Source: Laceyella tengchongensis (GTDB lineage: Bacteria > Bacillota > Bacilli > Thermoactinomycetales > Thermoactinomycetaceae). Taken from it: 64,000 nucleotides of DNA. Position 1 is the first letter of the stretch; every line of letters begins with the position of its first letter. Position numbers and translations under genes: made by a program. Shown here piece after piece: positions 18,586-27,611 of this stretch. The notes beneath the pieces were generated by a model. It ran no database searches. It was not told the DNA's origin and saw only the letters and a program-made list of their open reading frames with translations. The DNA is taken from NCBI RefSeq assembly GCF_900182735.1, contig NZ_FXTU01000002.1, forward strand, positions 372,001 to 436,000, written 5' to 3'.

Positions 18586-19617
18586 TTATTCTTTTTCATA
18601 GAGCGTGCTCAACTGTCTGGAGAAATCTTTTGCCAAAAAATCAAGAATTCCAATGACGCGCCCATAATCCATCCGAGTCGGGCCGAGCACCCCGATGGTT
18701 CCAACCGGTTTGCCGTTTATCATATAAGAAGCGGAGATAACGCTACAATCTTGCACAGCTTTCAAATCATTCTCATAACCAATTCGCACTTGCACCCCGT
18801 CCGTCTTATGCTTCAGCAGTTGAACCAGCCCATCGTTGGCTTCCACGAGATCCAAGATCGACTTCATTTTATCCACATCGCGAAACTCTGGCTGTTCCAA
18901 GATGCGCGTCGTCCCACTCGTGTAAACCCGGTCTTCCTGTTCCGTGTGCAATAGTTGATTGGTGAGGTCGGACAACTTTTCAAAGTGATCAACATGCCGT
19001 TGCAACTCATCAGTCAACTCTTGCGCCACGATCTGATCCAAACGAGAGATCAAGGCACCGCTTAAGCGGTGATTCAGTAGATTGACCAACTTCTCCAGCG
19101 TCGACCACGGAATGTCCTCTGGCAACAAGAGCCGTTGTTGATACACATGGCCCGTATCGGTCACCAAGATGGACACAGCCAGCCTGTCGTACAGCGGAAT
19201 GATGTGCAGGTGCTTAAGCCGACTCTCTGACAAGTTGGGGCCCAGGATAAATGTCATGCAATTGGTCAAGTAAGCGAGAATGGAATTCATGTGCTTAATG
19301 GCTTGCTCCACATGATCCACTTTATAAGCATAAAAATCATGCAATGCCATCAGATCATCTTTCGACCACATATAAGGTTTCAACAGATGATCGACATAGA
19401 AACGATACCCTTTCTGCGAAGGTATGCGACCGGCAGATGTATGTGGTTGCTCCAAAAAACCCATCTCTTCCAAATCGGCCATCTCATTGCGGATGGTCGC
19501 CGCACTCACATTGACCCCTTTCTTTTTGGAAACGGTACGTGAGCCGACAGGTTCTGCTGAGATAATGTAGTCATCGATAATAGCCCAGAGAATCCGTTTT
19601 TGGCGCTCGGATAACAT
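18586..19617 (-). CDS. hrcA: Heat-inducible transcription repressor HrcA
   Basis: 343 aa. The N-terminal winged-helix domain reads RQKRILWAIIDDYIISAEPVG and VSAATIRNEMADLEEMGFLEQPHTSAGRIPS, split here by a short segment; a GAF-like domain follows. HrcA binds CIRCE operators and represses chaperone operons until heat shock. A perfect CIRCE lies 17 bp upstream of the ATG, so the operon is self-repressed. GGGGGGAGG is the ribosome-binding site. Confidence 0.98.
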   Translation of the reverse strand: MLSERQKRILWAIIDDYIISAEPVGSRTVSKKKGVNVSAATIRNEMADLEEMGFLEQPHTSAGRIPSQKGYRFYVDHLLKPYMWSKDDLMALHDFYAYKVDHVEQAIKHMNSILAYLTNCMTFILGPNLSESRLKHLHIIPLYDRLAVSILVTDTGHVYQQRLLLPEDIPWSTLEKLVNLLNHRLSGALISRLDQIVAQELTDELQRHVDHFEKLSDLTNQLLHTEQEDRVYTSGTTRILEQPEFRDVDKMKSILDLVEANDGLVQLLKHKTDGVQVRIGYENDLKAVQDCSVISASYMINGKPVGTIGVLGPTRMDYGRVIGILDFLAKDFSRQLSTLYEKE

Positions 19618-19633
19618 CTGCCTCCCCCCTTTG

Positions 19634-19660
19634 TTAGCACTCCTTATGGTCGAGTGCTAA
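19634..19660. promoter_or_regulatory. CIRCE operator of the hrcA operon
   Basis: TTAGCACTC, nine bases, GAGTGCTAA: an exact match to the CIRCE consensus, the HrcA binding site. It lies between the promoter and the hrcA start. Confidence 0.98.
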
Positions 19661-19672
19661 AATACTAATTTT

Positions 19673-19701
19673 AAATTACCAAAGGGGCGAAATGATGTCA
19701 A
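19673..19701 (-). promoter_or_regulatory. Sigma-A-type promoter of the hrcA operon
   Basis: A consensus -35 TTGACA (19696-19701) and a poor -10 TAATTT (19673-19678) with a 17-bp spacer lie on the minus strand just upstream of CIRCE. The -10 match is weak, so the exact -10 may differ. Confidence 0.6.
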
Positions 19702-19710
19702 TCTATCCGT

Positions 19711-20862
19711 TTATAATTCAATCCCACCTATAAAGTCGGCAAACACTTCATTGCCAAAAATCAATCCTTTTTCCGTTAAACGGTAGCGATCTCCGCTCCG
19801 TTCAAGCAACCCTTTGTTCATCAGCGGTGTCAGAACCTGGCCAAACGCCTGCTCCAACTCCATCCCGTACAAGCACGAAAACTTCTCCCGGCTCACTCCT
19901 TCCATCAACCGCAAGCCCAAGATCATGAAATTCTCCATTTCTTCCTCGTGAGTCACTTGATAACTCTCTTGGATGGGAAGTTGGTTGTCCTGCAACCGTT
20001 GAATATATTCTTTGACACCTTTGATATTGGCGTGGCGCCGTTTACGCACATAGCCGTGCGCGCCTGTTCCCAGGCCGTAATACTCTTCATTCAGCCAATA
20101 AGTCCGATTGTGGCGGCTTTCCCGGCCGGGTTTGGCAAAGTTGCTCACTTCATACTGCGCATACCCTTGTTCGGCCAAATAGGAGCGGGTTAATTGGTAC
20201 ATGGCCAACTCCGCTTCCTCCGATGGCAACGGCAACTCTTTGCGCTCCTGCAAGTGATAAAATAATGTTCCTTCTTCCACTTTTAAGCTGTAGCAAGAAA
20301 AGTGTTCCGGCGCCAATGCGACCGCCTCTTTGAGTGTTGTTTCCATGTCATCGACGGTCTGCGTTGGCAAACCAAACATCAAATCAAGCGACAGATTAGC
20401 AAAGCCGGCCTGTCGCGCCAACTCCACGCCGCGTTTGATCTCTTCCACCCCATGGACCCGGCCGATCCGTTCCAGCAAATCCGGACGGAACGTTTGCGCA
20501 CCAAAGCTGATCCGGTTGATCCCGCCTTCTCTCATCACCCGAAGCAATTCAGGGCTGGTTGTTCCCGGATTGGCTTCAATGGTGAATTCGATGTTTTCGT
20601 CCCATTTAGGAAAATGGCGCCGCACACTGGCCAAAAGGCGCTCCATCTGTTTGGGCGTCAACACCGTTGGCGTCCCTCCGCCGATGAAGATGGACCGGAT
20701 GATTCCCGGAGGGGTGTCGGCCACTGTCAGAGCCATCTCTTTATCCAGTGCGGACACATAATCGTCCACAGGTTGTCCCCCCACAGCATAGGCTGTGAAA
20801 TCGCAGTAATGGCACTTGTGCGTGCAAAACGGGACATGTATATAGACGGCTTGGGGAGCCAT
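19711..20862 (-). CDS. hemW: Radical SAM heme chaperone HemW
   Basis: 383 aa. The N-terminal YIHVPFCTHKCHYCDF contains the CxxxCxxC cluster of HemW proteins, and the coproporphyrinogen-oxidase-specific cysteine of true HemN is absent. GGGTPT and a C-terminal winged-helix-like region follow. It is probably a haem trafficking protein, not an oxidase. AAGGAGG precedes the ATG. It lies between lepA and hrcA as in B. subtilis. Confidence 0.95.
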   Translation of the reverse strand: MAPQAVYIHVPFCTHKCHYCDFTAYAVGGQPVDDYVSALDKEMALTVADTPPGIIRSIFIGGGTPTVLTPKQMERLLASVRRHFPKWDENIEFTIEANPGTTSPELLRVMREGGINRISFGAQTFRPDLLERIGRVHGVEEIKRGVELARQAGFANLSLDLMFGLPTQTVDDMETTLKEAVALAPEHFSCYSLKVEEGTLFYHLQERKELPLPSEEAELAMYQLTRSYLAEQGYAQYEVSNFAKPGRESRHNRTYWLNEEYYGLGTGAHGYVRKRRHANIKGVKEYIQRLQDNQLPIQESYQVTHEEEMENFMILGLRLMEGVSREKFSCLYGMELEQAFGQVLTPLMNKGLLERSGDRYRLTEKGLIFGNEVFADFIGGIEL

Positions 20863-20898
20863 AAAGTTTCTCCTCCTTATTGCAATGATTGCTCAAAA

Positions 20899-20933
20899 AA
20901 GCCGCAAGCGGACTCATTTACCGCCTGCGGCTT
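20899..20933 (-). terminator. Terminator downstream of lepA
   Basis: AAGCCGCAAGCGG / CCGCCTGCGGCTT with one mismatch and a 9-nt loop, then TTTTTT on the minus strand, 5 bp after the lepA stop. Confidence 0.9.
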
Positions 20934-20937
20934 AACC

Positions 20938-22755
20938 TCACTTGCTGTCGTCGATCTTGAGAACCGCCATGAACGCTTCTTGTGGGACTTCCACACTTCC
21001 AACCGCTTTCATGCGCTTTTTCCCTTCCTTCTGCTTCTCCAGCAGTTTCCGTTTTCGGCTGATGTCCCCACCGTAACATTTAGCCAACACGTTTTTGCGC
21101 ATCGCGCTGATCGTCTCCCTGGCGATGACTTTGTTGCCAATCGCCGCTTGAATCGGCACTTCGAACATCTGGCGTGGAATCAGTTTGCGCAATTTCTCGG
21201 TCAGCGCGCGTCCGCGTTGGTATGCGCGATCGCGATGGACGATGAAAGACAGCGCATCCACCACTTCCCCGTTTAAGAGAATATCCATCTTCACCAAGTT
21301 GGATGCCTTGTAACCGATCAATTCATAATCGAAGGAGGCATATCCCTTGGTGCTTGATTTCAATTGATCGAAGAAGTCGTAGACGATTTCAGCCAACGGC
21401 AATTCATAGGTTAGCGTCACCCGGTTAGTATCAAGATAATTCATGTCGAGGTAGTTGCCACGCTTGTTCTGGCAAATCTCCATCACCGTGCCGACATAAT
21501 CGTTAGGCACCATGATCGATGCTTTCACATAAGGCTCTTCGACGCGTTCGATCTTCTGCATTTCCGGCATCAGGGTCGGATTCTCAATCTCTAGCACCTT
21601 GCCATCCGTTTGATATACTTTGTACACTACGCTCGGCGCAGTCGTAATCAACGGAATGCCAAACTCCCGCTCGATCCGCTCCTGGATGATCTCCATGTGC
21701 AACAGCCCCAAAAATCCGCAACGGAAACCGAAGCCGAGCGCTGTTGACGTCTCTGGTTCATAGGTGAGCGAAGCATCGTTTAGCTCCAGCTTTTCTAACG
21801 CCTCCCGCAGATCATCGTATTCTGAGGACTCCACTGGATACAGCCCGCAAAATACCATCGGATTGATCCGCCGGTATCCAGGCAACGGCTCATCGGCAGG
21901 ATTGTTGGCATCTGTAATCGTATCGCCGACGCGGGTGTCGCGAACGTTTTTGATGTTAGCCACCACAAAGCCAACCTCGCCCGCCGATAACTCGTTCATG
22001 ATCACCGGATGAGGAGCAAACGCGCCCACTTCGGTGATGTCGTATTCCTTTTCCGTGGCCATCATCCGCATGCGCATGCCTTTTTTGATCGTACCGTCCA
22101 CCACCCGCATGTAGATGATAACCCCTTTGTAGGGATCGTAAACGGAGTCAAAAATCAGGGCTCTGAGCGGAGCGTCTGGATCGCCTTCTGGCGCAGGCAC
22201 CTTTTCCACTACCTGCTCCAAAATCTCCTCAATCCCGATCCCCGCTTTGGCCGAGGCGAGCACTGCATCGCTGGCATCAAGACCGATGACGTCTTCCACT
22301 TCTTTCTTCACCCGTTCGGGGTCTGCGCTGGGCAGGTCGATTTTATTGATGACGGGAATGATCTCCAGATCGTTCTCCAACGCCAGGTAAACGTTGGCCA
22401 GCGTTTGCGCTTCCACGCCTTGGGATGCGTCCACCACTAAGAGCGCCCCTTCGCACGCCTGCAAACTGCGGGACACTTCATACGTGAAATCCACGTGCCC
22501 CGGTGTGTCAATCAGGTTCAAAATGTATTCTTTCCCATCTTTGGCCTTATACGGCAGGCGCACGGATTGCAATTTGATGGTGATGCCGCGTTCACGTTCC
22601 AAATCCATTTTGTCCAAGAACTGATCTTGCATTTCCCGCTCGCTAAGCGCTCCGGTCTTCTCGAGGATCCGGTCGGCCAAGGTGGACTTGCCATGGTCGA
22701 TATGAGCGATAATCGAAAAATTGCGGATGATTGCTTGTCGTTCTCTCTTATCCAT
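20938..22755 (-). CDS. lepA: Elongation factor 4 (LepA)
   Basis: 605 aa. The GTPase domain begins IIAHIDHGKSTLADRIL (G1); ERGITIKLQ is G2, DTPGHVDF is G3 and NKIDLP is G4. The LepA C-terminal domain ends with KRKLLEKQKEGKKRMK. It is a ribosomal back-translocase/biogenesis factor, not essential in most bacteria. AGGAGGG lies upstream of the ATG. Confidence 0.99.
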   Translation of the reverse strand: MDKRERQAIIRNFSIIAHIDHGKSTLADRILEKTGALSEREMQDQFLDKMDLERERGITIKLQSVRLPYKAKDGKEYILNLIDTPGHVDFTYEVSRSLQACEGALLVVDASQGVEAQTLANVYLALENDLEIIPVINKIDLPSADPERVKKEVEDVIGLDASDAVLASAKAGIGIEEILEQVVEKVPAPEGDPDAPLRALIFDSVYDPYKGVIIYMRVVDGTIKKGMRMRMMATEKEYDITEVGAFAPHPVIMNELSAGEVGFVVANIKNVRDTRVGDTITDANNPADEPLPGYRRINPMVFCGLYPVESSEYDDLREALEKLELNDASLTYEPETSTALGFGFRCGFLGLLHMEIIQERIEREFGIPLITTAPSVVYKVYQTDGKVLEIENPTLMPEMQKIERVEEPYVKASIMVPNDYVGTVMEICQNKRGNYLDMNYLDTNRVTLTYELPLAEIVYDFFDQLKSSTKGYASFDYELIGYKASNLVKMDILLNGEVVDALSFIVHRDRAYQRGRALTEKLRKLIPRQMFEVPIQAAIGNKVIARETISAMRKNVLAKCYGGDISRKRKLLEKQKEGKKRMKAVGSVEVPQEAFMAVLKIDDSK

Positions 22756-22880
22756 TCCCGTTCATTTCCCTCCTGCGTGCATAGCAAGACTGCATTGCTT
22801 AATTATAACAATCTGCCCCCCGCTCTTCAATGCATTTCCTGTTCACCTACCAGTTAACCATAAACGGGCAAAAAAAATAA

Positions 22881-22895
22881 GGCTGTCAATCAGCC
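22881..22895 (-). terminator. Terminator at the end of yqxA
   Basis: GGCTG TCAAT CAGCC overlaps the yqxA stop codon, and TTATTTTTTTT follows on the minus strand. It separates spoIIP-yqxA from lepA. Confidence 0.8.
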
Positions 22896-23236
22896 CAACG
22901 AAACATCCACGCAGCCAATTCGCGTGTGAATTGCCTAATCCCCGCGCCTACTTCATTGCCCATGGCGGCCATGAGATTGGTGCCCTGCCGCACTTGCGCA
23001 ACCATTTTCTCCTGATTGGCCACCGATGCGGGGTGTTCGGTCTCTACCGTTTGCCCCAGGACAGCGATTTCTATCCGTCCCTGCGCTGTCGGGGTGATCT
23101 GTATCGCACGCGGCGCTCCCTCCGTCCCTTGCATCGCCTGCATATTTTTTTCCGCATGGCTAATGCCGATGCCGATGCCAACCATGAGCATGATGATGAG
23201 ACAACAACATTGCAGTATGACGCGCACTTCACTCAC
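22886..23236 (-). CDS. yqxA: YqxA-like sporulation-region protein (DUF3679)
   Basis: 116 aa. One N-terminal hydrophobic segment (CCLIIMLMVGIGIGISHAE) is followed by a soluble region with a long amphipathic stretch. The position between spoIIP and lepA and the size match B. subtilis yqxA. The assignment rests on that more than on motifs. The GTG at 23236 touches the spoIIP stop; a GTG at 23227 with GAGGTG 6 bp upstream fits better. The function is unknown. Confidence 0.75.
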   Translation of the reverse strand: MSEVRVILQCCCLIIMLMVGIGIGISHAEKNMQAMQGTEGAPRAIQITPTAQGRIEIAVLGQTVETEHPASVANQEKMVAQVRQGTNLMAAMGNEVGAGIRQFTRELAAWMFRWAD

Positions 23237-23237
23237 C

Positions 23238-24371
23238 TCACCGCCCGTTCGAGACAGGTTTGGCCTTGCCGATTCGTTCCGCGATGACGCGGGCCAACAC
23301 CTCTACCGAACGGTTCGCTTCTTCAAACGTATTATCCACCCCCCCAACCTCAACGAGCAGGCTGTTGGGTGACAACGATTGGTTATACTCTCCGTTGTTC
23401 CCTTTTTCGCGCTTTTTAATAATCACTGTGCTGCAAATTCCGGGAACCACCTCGTTCAGCCGTTTGTACAACTCACGCGCCAGCCGCAGATTCTCCTCAT
23501 AATGCTTGCTTTCCCTGCCCACCACAAAAGCGAGCCGGGCATAAGTTTTACCATTAACCACTTTGGTCGTCTTGGGTCGCCGTTGGGCGTCACGATGTAA
23601 GTCAATCAAATAGGTGACATCCTCATGTTGCGCCATGGCAGCCTTCACCATTTTTCGCGATTGGACATACGAACCGGAATTCCATGTGTATTTTCGTTTG
23701 ACAGTCACCGCCCCTACGCCCATCTTCTCCAGTTGGTTGGCCATATGCTTGGATATAGTGGTAATATTTTTGCGTACGTCGGAAGCCAAGCGGGGGTCTT
23801 TCTTTCCTAACTCCGGCAGATAAGACTCCCAAAAATGCGTATTATAAATCAACACTTGTTTATTTTTGATCGAACCGGTGGGACGTTCATTTACATCTTC
23901 ATCGGGGTCTTCCATCGCTTTGATGATCTCTTGCTCCAATTCCGGAGGCGGCGGGGATTCAATCGGAATCGATGTGTAATCAAAATCGCTACTCGCCACA
24001 TCGATTTCACTGTCAAACAAGTCATACATGGGAAGTTCCTTTCCTAAATACGTCCGCGGGTCTCTCAGATCAATGCTAGTGGCTAATTCCAGAGCCATTC
24101 GAGACGCGATCTCTTCCATTCCGGCTTCCTGCATCTTTTCTTGCAGATACGGGATATTTTCACTCATCGCCATCAACAGCGTTTTGGACGAGATATGGGA
24201 GGTGATGCGGCTAAATTCTGCAGAAGCCAATCGGCTTTTGGCTTGTCCCATGGCGAGCGCCCCCGCCAAAGCGAAAGTGAAGGCGACAGCAAAACAGAGC
24301 AGGACGAACGTCTGTCTCGTCCTAGGTTGCGACATGTTGACGGTGATAAAGCTGTGATACCGTTTTTTCAC
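23238..24371 (-). CDS. spoIIP: Stage II sporulation protein P
   Basis: 377 aa from a GTG at 24371 (AAGGTGG upstream). It has an N-terminal membrane anchor (LLCFAVAFTFALAGALAMG) and then the SpoIIP amidase/endopeptidase domain with VLIYNTHFWESYLP, YLIDLHRDAQRRP and a C-terminal LVEVGGVDNTFEEANRS. SpoIIP acts with SpoIID and SpoIIM in peptidoglycan degradation during engulfment. In B. subtilis it follows gpr directly. Here its upstream neighbour is the 3' fragment of the split gpr gene (181 bp away). Confidence 0.97.
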   Translation of the reverse strand: MKKRYHSFITVNMSQPRTRQTFVLLCFAVAFTFALAGALAMGQAKSRLASAEFSRITSHISSKTLLMAMSENIPYLQEKMQEAGMEEIASRMALELATSIDLRDPRTYLGKELPMYDLFDSEIDVASSDFDYTSIPIESPPPPELEQEIIKAMEDPDEDVNERPTGSIKNKQVLIYNTHFWESYLPELGKKDPRLASDVRKNITTISKHMANQLEKMGVGAVTVKRKYTWNSGSYVQSRKMVKAAMAQHEDVTYLIDLHRDAQRRPKTTKVVNGKTYARLAFVVGRESKHYEENLRLARELYKRLNEVVPGICSTVIIKKREKGNNGEYNQSLSPNSLLVEVGGVDNTFEEANRSVEVLARVIAERIGKAKPVSNGR

Positions 24372-24552
24372 CAGGTCCACCTTCTATCAATTCATCTCTT
24401 CCACAACTTATGAGAGACGAAATCGAAGTAGAACCTAGCACGCTTCATTTCAAAGGCTGATAGAAAAGAGAGCACCTTATCCTTCGGCAAAAGAAAAAGG
24501 GCCCTGCCGGCGCAAAACAGCCGTTCATGACCCATCTTCCACAATGCCCCGC

Positions 24553-24919
24553 TCAACCCACATGCGAAGCCACGTTATCCATGGTCACCGCCCCGTGCAA
24601 GGCGCAGTTCAATCCGTTAGCCAACAGCTTGGCCATGTTACCAATGAAAGAATCCACTTCTTTGGGGGTGACGATCAGATTTTGCCCGAGCGGCGACAAC
24701 ACTTCGTGGATCAGTTGCCGCTTCTCTTCGGGATCGAGCGACCCAAACATCCCCATCATGCGCGTCTGCGTTTCCGGCGGCACTTGGTAATTTTGCAAGT
24801 CCCGCACACTCGGCCGGTTATGCGGATCCAGCGGATTGCCGCGCACCCCGTGCATTTCCCGTCCCAGATGGGACAACACATAATCGATCGTGTCATGGGC
24901 GATGGTCACTGCATCAACT
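24553..24919 (-). CDS. gpr: gpr 3' segment: C-terminal part of the germination protease GPR (interrupted gene)
   Basis: The last ~122 codons of gpr. The frame reads VVDAVTIAHDTIDYVLSHLGREM straight out of the attachment core, in two pieces a conserved GPR segment, and ends with EEKRQLIHEVLSPLG, NLIVTPKEVDSFI and MAKLLANGLNCALH. It has no start or ribosome-binding site of its own, so it cannot be translated in the integrated state except as an out-of-frame passenger of the recombinase gene. Joined to 36831-37570 it gives a 368-aa GPR, the length of the B. subtilis enzyme. GPR cleaves SASPs when spores germinate. Confidence 0.95.
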
Positions 24920-24957
24920 ACTGTAGGAACTCCTACTGTTATTATTTTGCCGGTATG
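24903..24957. other. attL of the gpr element
   Basis: Left junction. The 14-bp core is at 24920-24933; the central dinucleotide AC is 24929-24930. The part up to 24928 belongs to gpr, and the part from 24931 on is one arm of the element's palindromic attP. Confidence 0.88.
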
Positions 24958-26689
24958 AATCTGTGCCGGCATGATCAAAGGCCGCAACCGTTTCTCGCGC
25001 GCAACTCACCGCCTCAAAAAACTTGACCACATCAAAGTGAATCGCTACCTCAATCGTCTCCTCGCGGACCGTAACATGATCCACAATGCTTCCCAACATT
25101 TGTCTTTTTTCCTCCGTGGTGGCTTGGTCAAACAGCGCTCCCCAATCCAACAACAGATCTTGCAACTTGAGCACATCAATCTCTGAAAGCCCATTGGCAT
25201 CTTTCAGCGCCTTCATCTCTTCATACAGCCTTTGCGCGTTTTCCAACTCTTTTACTGCTTTCTCATACAACTCCTTAAGCTGGGCTTCAGAAAAAGGGGA
25301 CTCCTCACCCATCAAAATCTTCAACAGATGGTTATTGGCGTTTTCTTTTGCCCTTTGCCATTGCTCCATGTCTTGCTTCGCCTGTGCTAGCTTCTCTTCA
25401 ATCTCCTTGGAGGCGTTTAAGGTCTGTTTTTGAATCTCCACCAACACATTGGAGTTTACCATTTCCTTCAGATATTCTTTTACTTTCTCAATCACCGCAG
25501 ACTCGATCTTCTCCGCCCTGTGTGAACCTTTCTTTGCTCCGCATGCCTGAACCCCTGCTTTAAGCCTTTTCAGGCACCTGTAAATGCCATACAATTCGCC
25601 TCTTTTGGTTCTCTTATGGTCAAGCCAATCCCTCCGGCTACCATAAGTCATGCTGCTCCCACATTCACAAGTTAGCACACCCACGAGCAGGCCTTTGCCC
25701 GTTCCTTTTCTGACGGGGGTGTTGCCACCAAAATGTGACGCGACATCTACTCTGGCTTTTTTCATTTTCTGAGCTCTCTCCCACACCTCGGCAGGAACAA
25801 TCTCATACTCAGCCCAGTACCGCTCGGACACAAGCTCCTCTCCTTCTTTGGTGTACTTTTGATAGGAACCAAACTCTCCTTCTACTTTTTTGGTTTTTCC
25901 ATAGGATAAATACCCCTTGTAAATGGTGTTGCGGAGAATTTTACGAATCCCTTCTGCTTTCCACTCTCTACCGGTTCTCGTTTTTAACCCTTTTTCGTTT
26001 AAAATGCCTGCGATTTTTAACATGCCATACCCCTCAGAGGTGTAAAGCCGGTATATTTCTTTCACCACTTCCGCCTCTTTGGGCTCAATCTGCAACATAT
26101 TGGACATTTCAGGATGATTGATATATCCATAGGGTGGGTTGCCCCCAGTCCAAAACCCTTCCTTATGAATCAATTTCATCATGTCAGTGACACGCACTTT
26201 GGTGTCCATGGACGCTTTCTTGGCTGACCAAAACTCAATGAAGTTTAAGATCTCATCCGCATCTCCGTTATTGGTAAACTCCCTGTCCTTGTCCACGACC
26301 CATATGCGGCAATGCCGCAGAAACCGGATGGCATGGTTCAAACTTTCGGTAGATCGTCTGCCGATTCGGTCCAGCTTGTACACCAACAAAATGTCAAACA
26401 AGCCCTTTTTGGCATCCTCAAACGCCCGATTCAAACCCGTTCTCTTGCTGACATGCGTGTGGAACCCGGACACGCCCGCCTCCACATACTCCAGCCCTGT
26501 AAATATCCAATCCGGCTTATTCGCGATATATTCCATGCATTTCTCTTTTTGCAGGGGCAGATCATTCTCATCTGAAATGGGTCTGGCGGACATTTTCCCT
26601 GTCCTGGAAGCTGCTTTCTTTTTCCCCTGGCTTGTTTGCTTGTTCGTACTCGCCCTCATGAACAAAGCAACTCGTAGCTTTTCCCCCAT
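24914..26689 (-). CDS. Large serine recombinase of the gpr element
   Basis: 591 aa. The resolvase/invertase catalytic domain starts RVALFMRASTNKQ with the nucleophile serine at position 14; LVYKLDRIGRRSTESL carries the conserved DR/RR pair. A recombinase domain follows (GFWTGGNPPYGY), then a zinc ribbon (CECGSS ... CLKRLKAGVQACG) and a long coiled coil (about residues 400-500). These are the three domains of large serine integrases such as SPbeta SprA. AAAAGGAG precedes the ATG. The reading frame crosses the attachment core: its final codon and stop come from gpr sequence. In an excised circle the frame would run on through 32 different codons to about 622 aa. Confidence 0.97.
   Translation of the reverse strand: MGEKLRVALFMRASTNKQTSQGKKKAASRTGKMSARPISDENDLPLQKEKCMEYIANKPDWIFTGLEYVEAGVSGFHTHVSKRTGLNRAFEDAKKGLFDILLVYKLDRIGRRSTESLNHAIRFLRHCRIWVVDKDREFTNNGDADEILNFIEFWSAKKASMDTKVRVTDMMKLIHKEGFWTGGNPPYGYINHPEMSNMLQIEPKEAEVVKEIYRLYTSEGYGMLKIAGILNEKGLKTRTGREWKAEGIRKILRNTIYKGYLSYGKTKKVEGEFGSYQKYTKEGEELVSERYWAEYEIVPAEVWERAQKMKKARVDVASHFGGNTPVRKGTGKGLLVGVLTCECGSSMTYGSRRDWLDHKRTKRGELYGIYRCLKRLKAGVQACGAKKGSHRAEKIESAVIEKVKEYLKEMVNSNVLVEIQKQTLNASKEIEEKLAQAKQDMEQWQRAKENANNHLLKILMGEESPFSEAQLKELYEKAVKELENAQRLYEEMKALKDANGLSEIDVLKLQDLLLDWGALFDQATTEEKRQMLGSIVDHVTVREETIEVAIHFDVVKFFEAVSCARETVAAFDHAGTDSYRQNNNSRSSYSS
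24920..24933. repeat. Left copy of the 14-bp attachment core
   Basis: ACTGTAGGAACTCC, identical to 36831-36844 in the same orientation. On the gpr strand it encodes GVPTV. It is the only exact overlap between the two junctions. Confidence 0.95.
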
Positions 26690-26775
26690 TCTGTCTATCT
26701 CCTTTTCTATCCTACTGTCATATTATTGCTGGTATTATACATCGATTGAGAACACGGAAGCAAACAAAGAAAAAA

Positions 26776-26795
26776 GGAGAGATTTAATCCTCTCC
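26776..26795 (-). terminator. Terminator after the 54-aa candidate directionality factor
   Basis: GGAGAG / CTCTCC with an 8-nt loop that contains the stop codon, then TTTTTT on the minus strand. It separates the small gene from the recombinase gene, so each can be expressed independently. Confidence 0.8.
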
Positions 26796-26948
26796 CCTTC
26801 CCAGCTGATTTTTCGCCTTCTGGCTGTAATACCTGGAAGCGACCTGGATAAAAATTTTTTGGAAATCATCCACCCTGCGCTCAATCTCAGCAGATGACAA
26901 CTTGTTCTTTGCATGGACTATTCTAATGTTGTAATCAGTCATGGTCAT
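26784..26948 (-). CDS. 54-aa protein, candidate recombination directionality factor
   Basis: The frame runs from the ATG at 26948 (AAAGGG upstream) to the TAA at 26784. The product is charged, single-domain and has no membrane segment: NIRIVHAKNKLSSAEIERR, then a helical stretch ending GRGED. It lies between the divergent plus-strand gene and the recombinase, reads toward the recombinase and has its own terminator. In SPbeta the directionality factor SprB is similarly small and turns the serine recombinase toward excision. I infer that role from size, charge and position only. Confidence 0.65.
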   Translation of the reverse strand: MTMTDYNIRIVHAKNKLSSAEIERRVDDFQKIFIQVASRYYSQKAKNQLGRGED

Positions 26949-27124
26949 GTCAGCCCTTTCCACTTCTGATCAACATTATTTCCTATATAGACGGTAGCCA
27001 TTCCATAGGGCCGATAGACATGTGAAGCAAAAAGAAAAACGATTTTGAAGCTACTGGCCTATTCATCAACGCTCTAGTAAAATCTAATGGATAATTAAGT
27101 ATCTACTCACTGGAGGCAATTAAA

Positions 27125-27433
27125 ATGAAAAATGTATGTTTCTGCGATGAAACCTTTTACATTCTTGTTGAAGCGGAAGTGTCTGCTGATCCGATTTGGT
27201 GTAACACATGTAAAGCAAACTTAGATCTTGATGAACTACCCATATCAGAAGAGCTAAAAGCAGAATTACATGAATGGAATACCACGTTTGGTAACCATCT
27301 AGCCTCCCATCATTACAATGGGATAACACCATCTTTTGCGGAATCGGTAAATGCAGATGGGGAAAAATTAGCCAAAAAATTAAGCGAAGAACTAGCAAAC
27401 ACATATAAAATCGAATATCACCCTTACAAATAG
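27125..27433 (+). CDS. 102-aa unknown protein in the gpr element
   Basis: The ATG at 27125 follows GGAGG by 8 bp. Two CxC/CxxC-like pairs (VCFCDETFY and WCNTCKANL) suggest a small zinc-ribbon near the N-terminus. The rest is acidic and helical. It is the only plus-strand gene of the element and ends at a strong terminator. No family recognised. Confidence 0.8.
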   Translation: MKNVCFCDETFYILVEAEVSADPIWCNTCKANLDLDELPISEELKAELHEWNTTFGNHLASHHYNGITPSFAESVNADGEKLAKKLSEELANTYKIEYHPYK

Positions 27434-27523
27434 ATCATTGAAGAGAAATAGACGGCTTCCCAAAGCCGATTAATTCCCTAAATGTTTTGTCAAAAATATA
27501 ATCCACCATATCCACTCTATTTC

Positions 27524-27555
27524 AAAGGGCACAATCCATCTGATTGTGCCCTTTT
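27524..27555 (+). terminator. Terminator after the 102-aa gene
   Basis: AAAGGGCACAAT / ATTGTGCCCTTT, 12-bp stem with a 7-nt loop, followed by TT and GT on the plus strand. The A-rich side also suits the opposite strand. Confidence 0.85.
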
Positions 27556-27611
27556 GTACATGACATCCACATTATAAGATTTGTAAGGGGTTCATTAAGC
27601 CTGACTGATTT

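Noticed and set aside
24480..24530. GC-rich inverted segments near the gpr end that could be a terminator before spoIIP
   Set aside because: I could not draw one clean stem followed by T residues on the correct strand.
26181..26897. 238-codon plus-strand frame opposite the recombinase
   Set aside because: It is antisense to the well-supported recombinase gene, has no ribosome-binding site and reads as low-complexity serine/leucine sequence.
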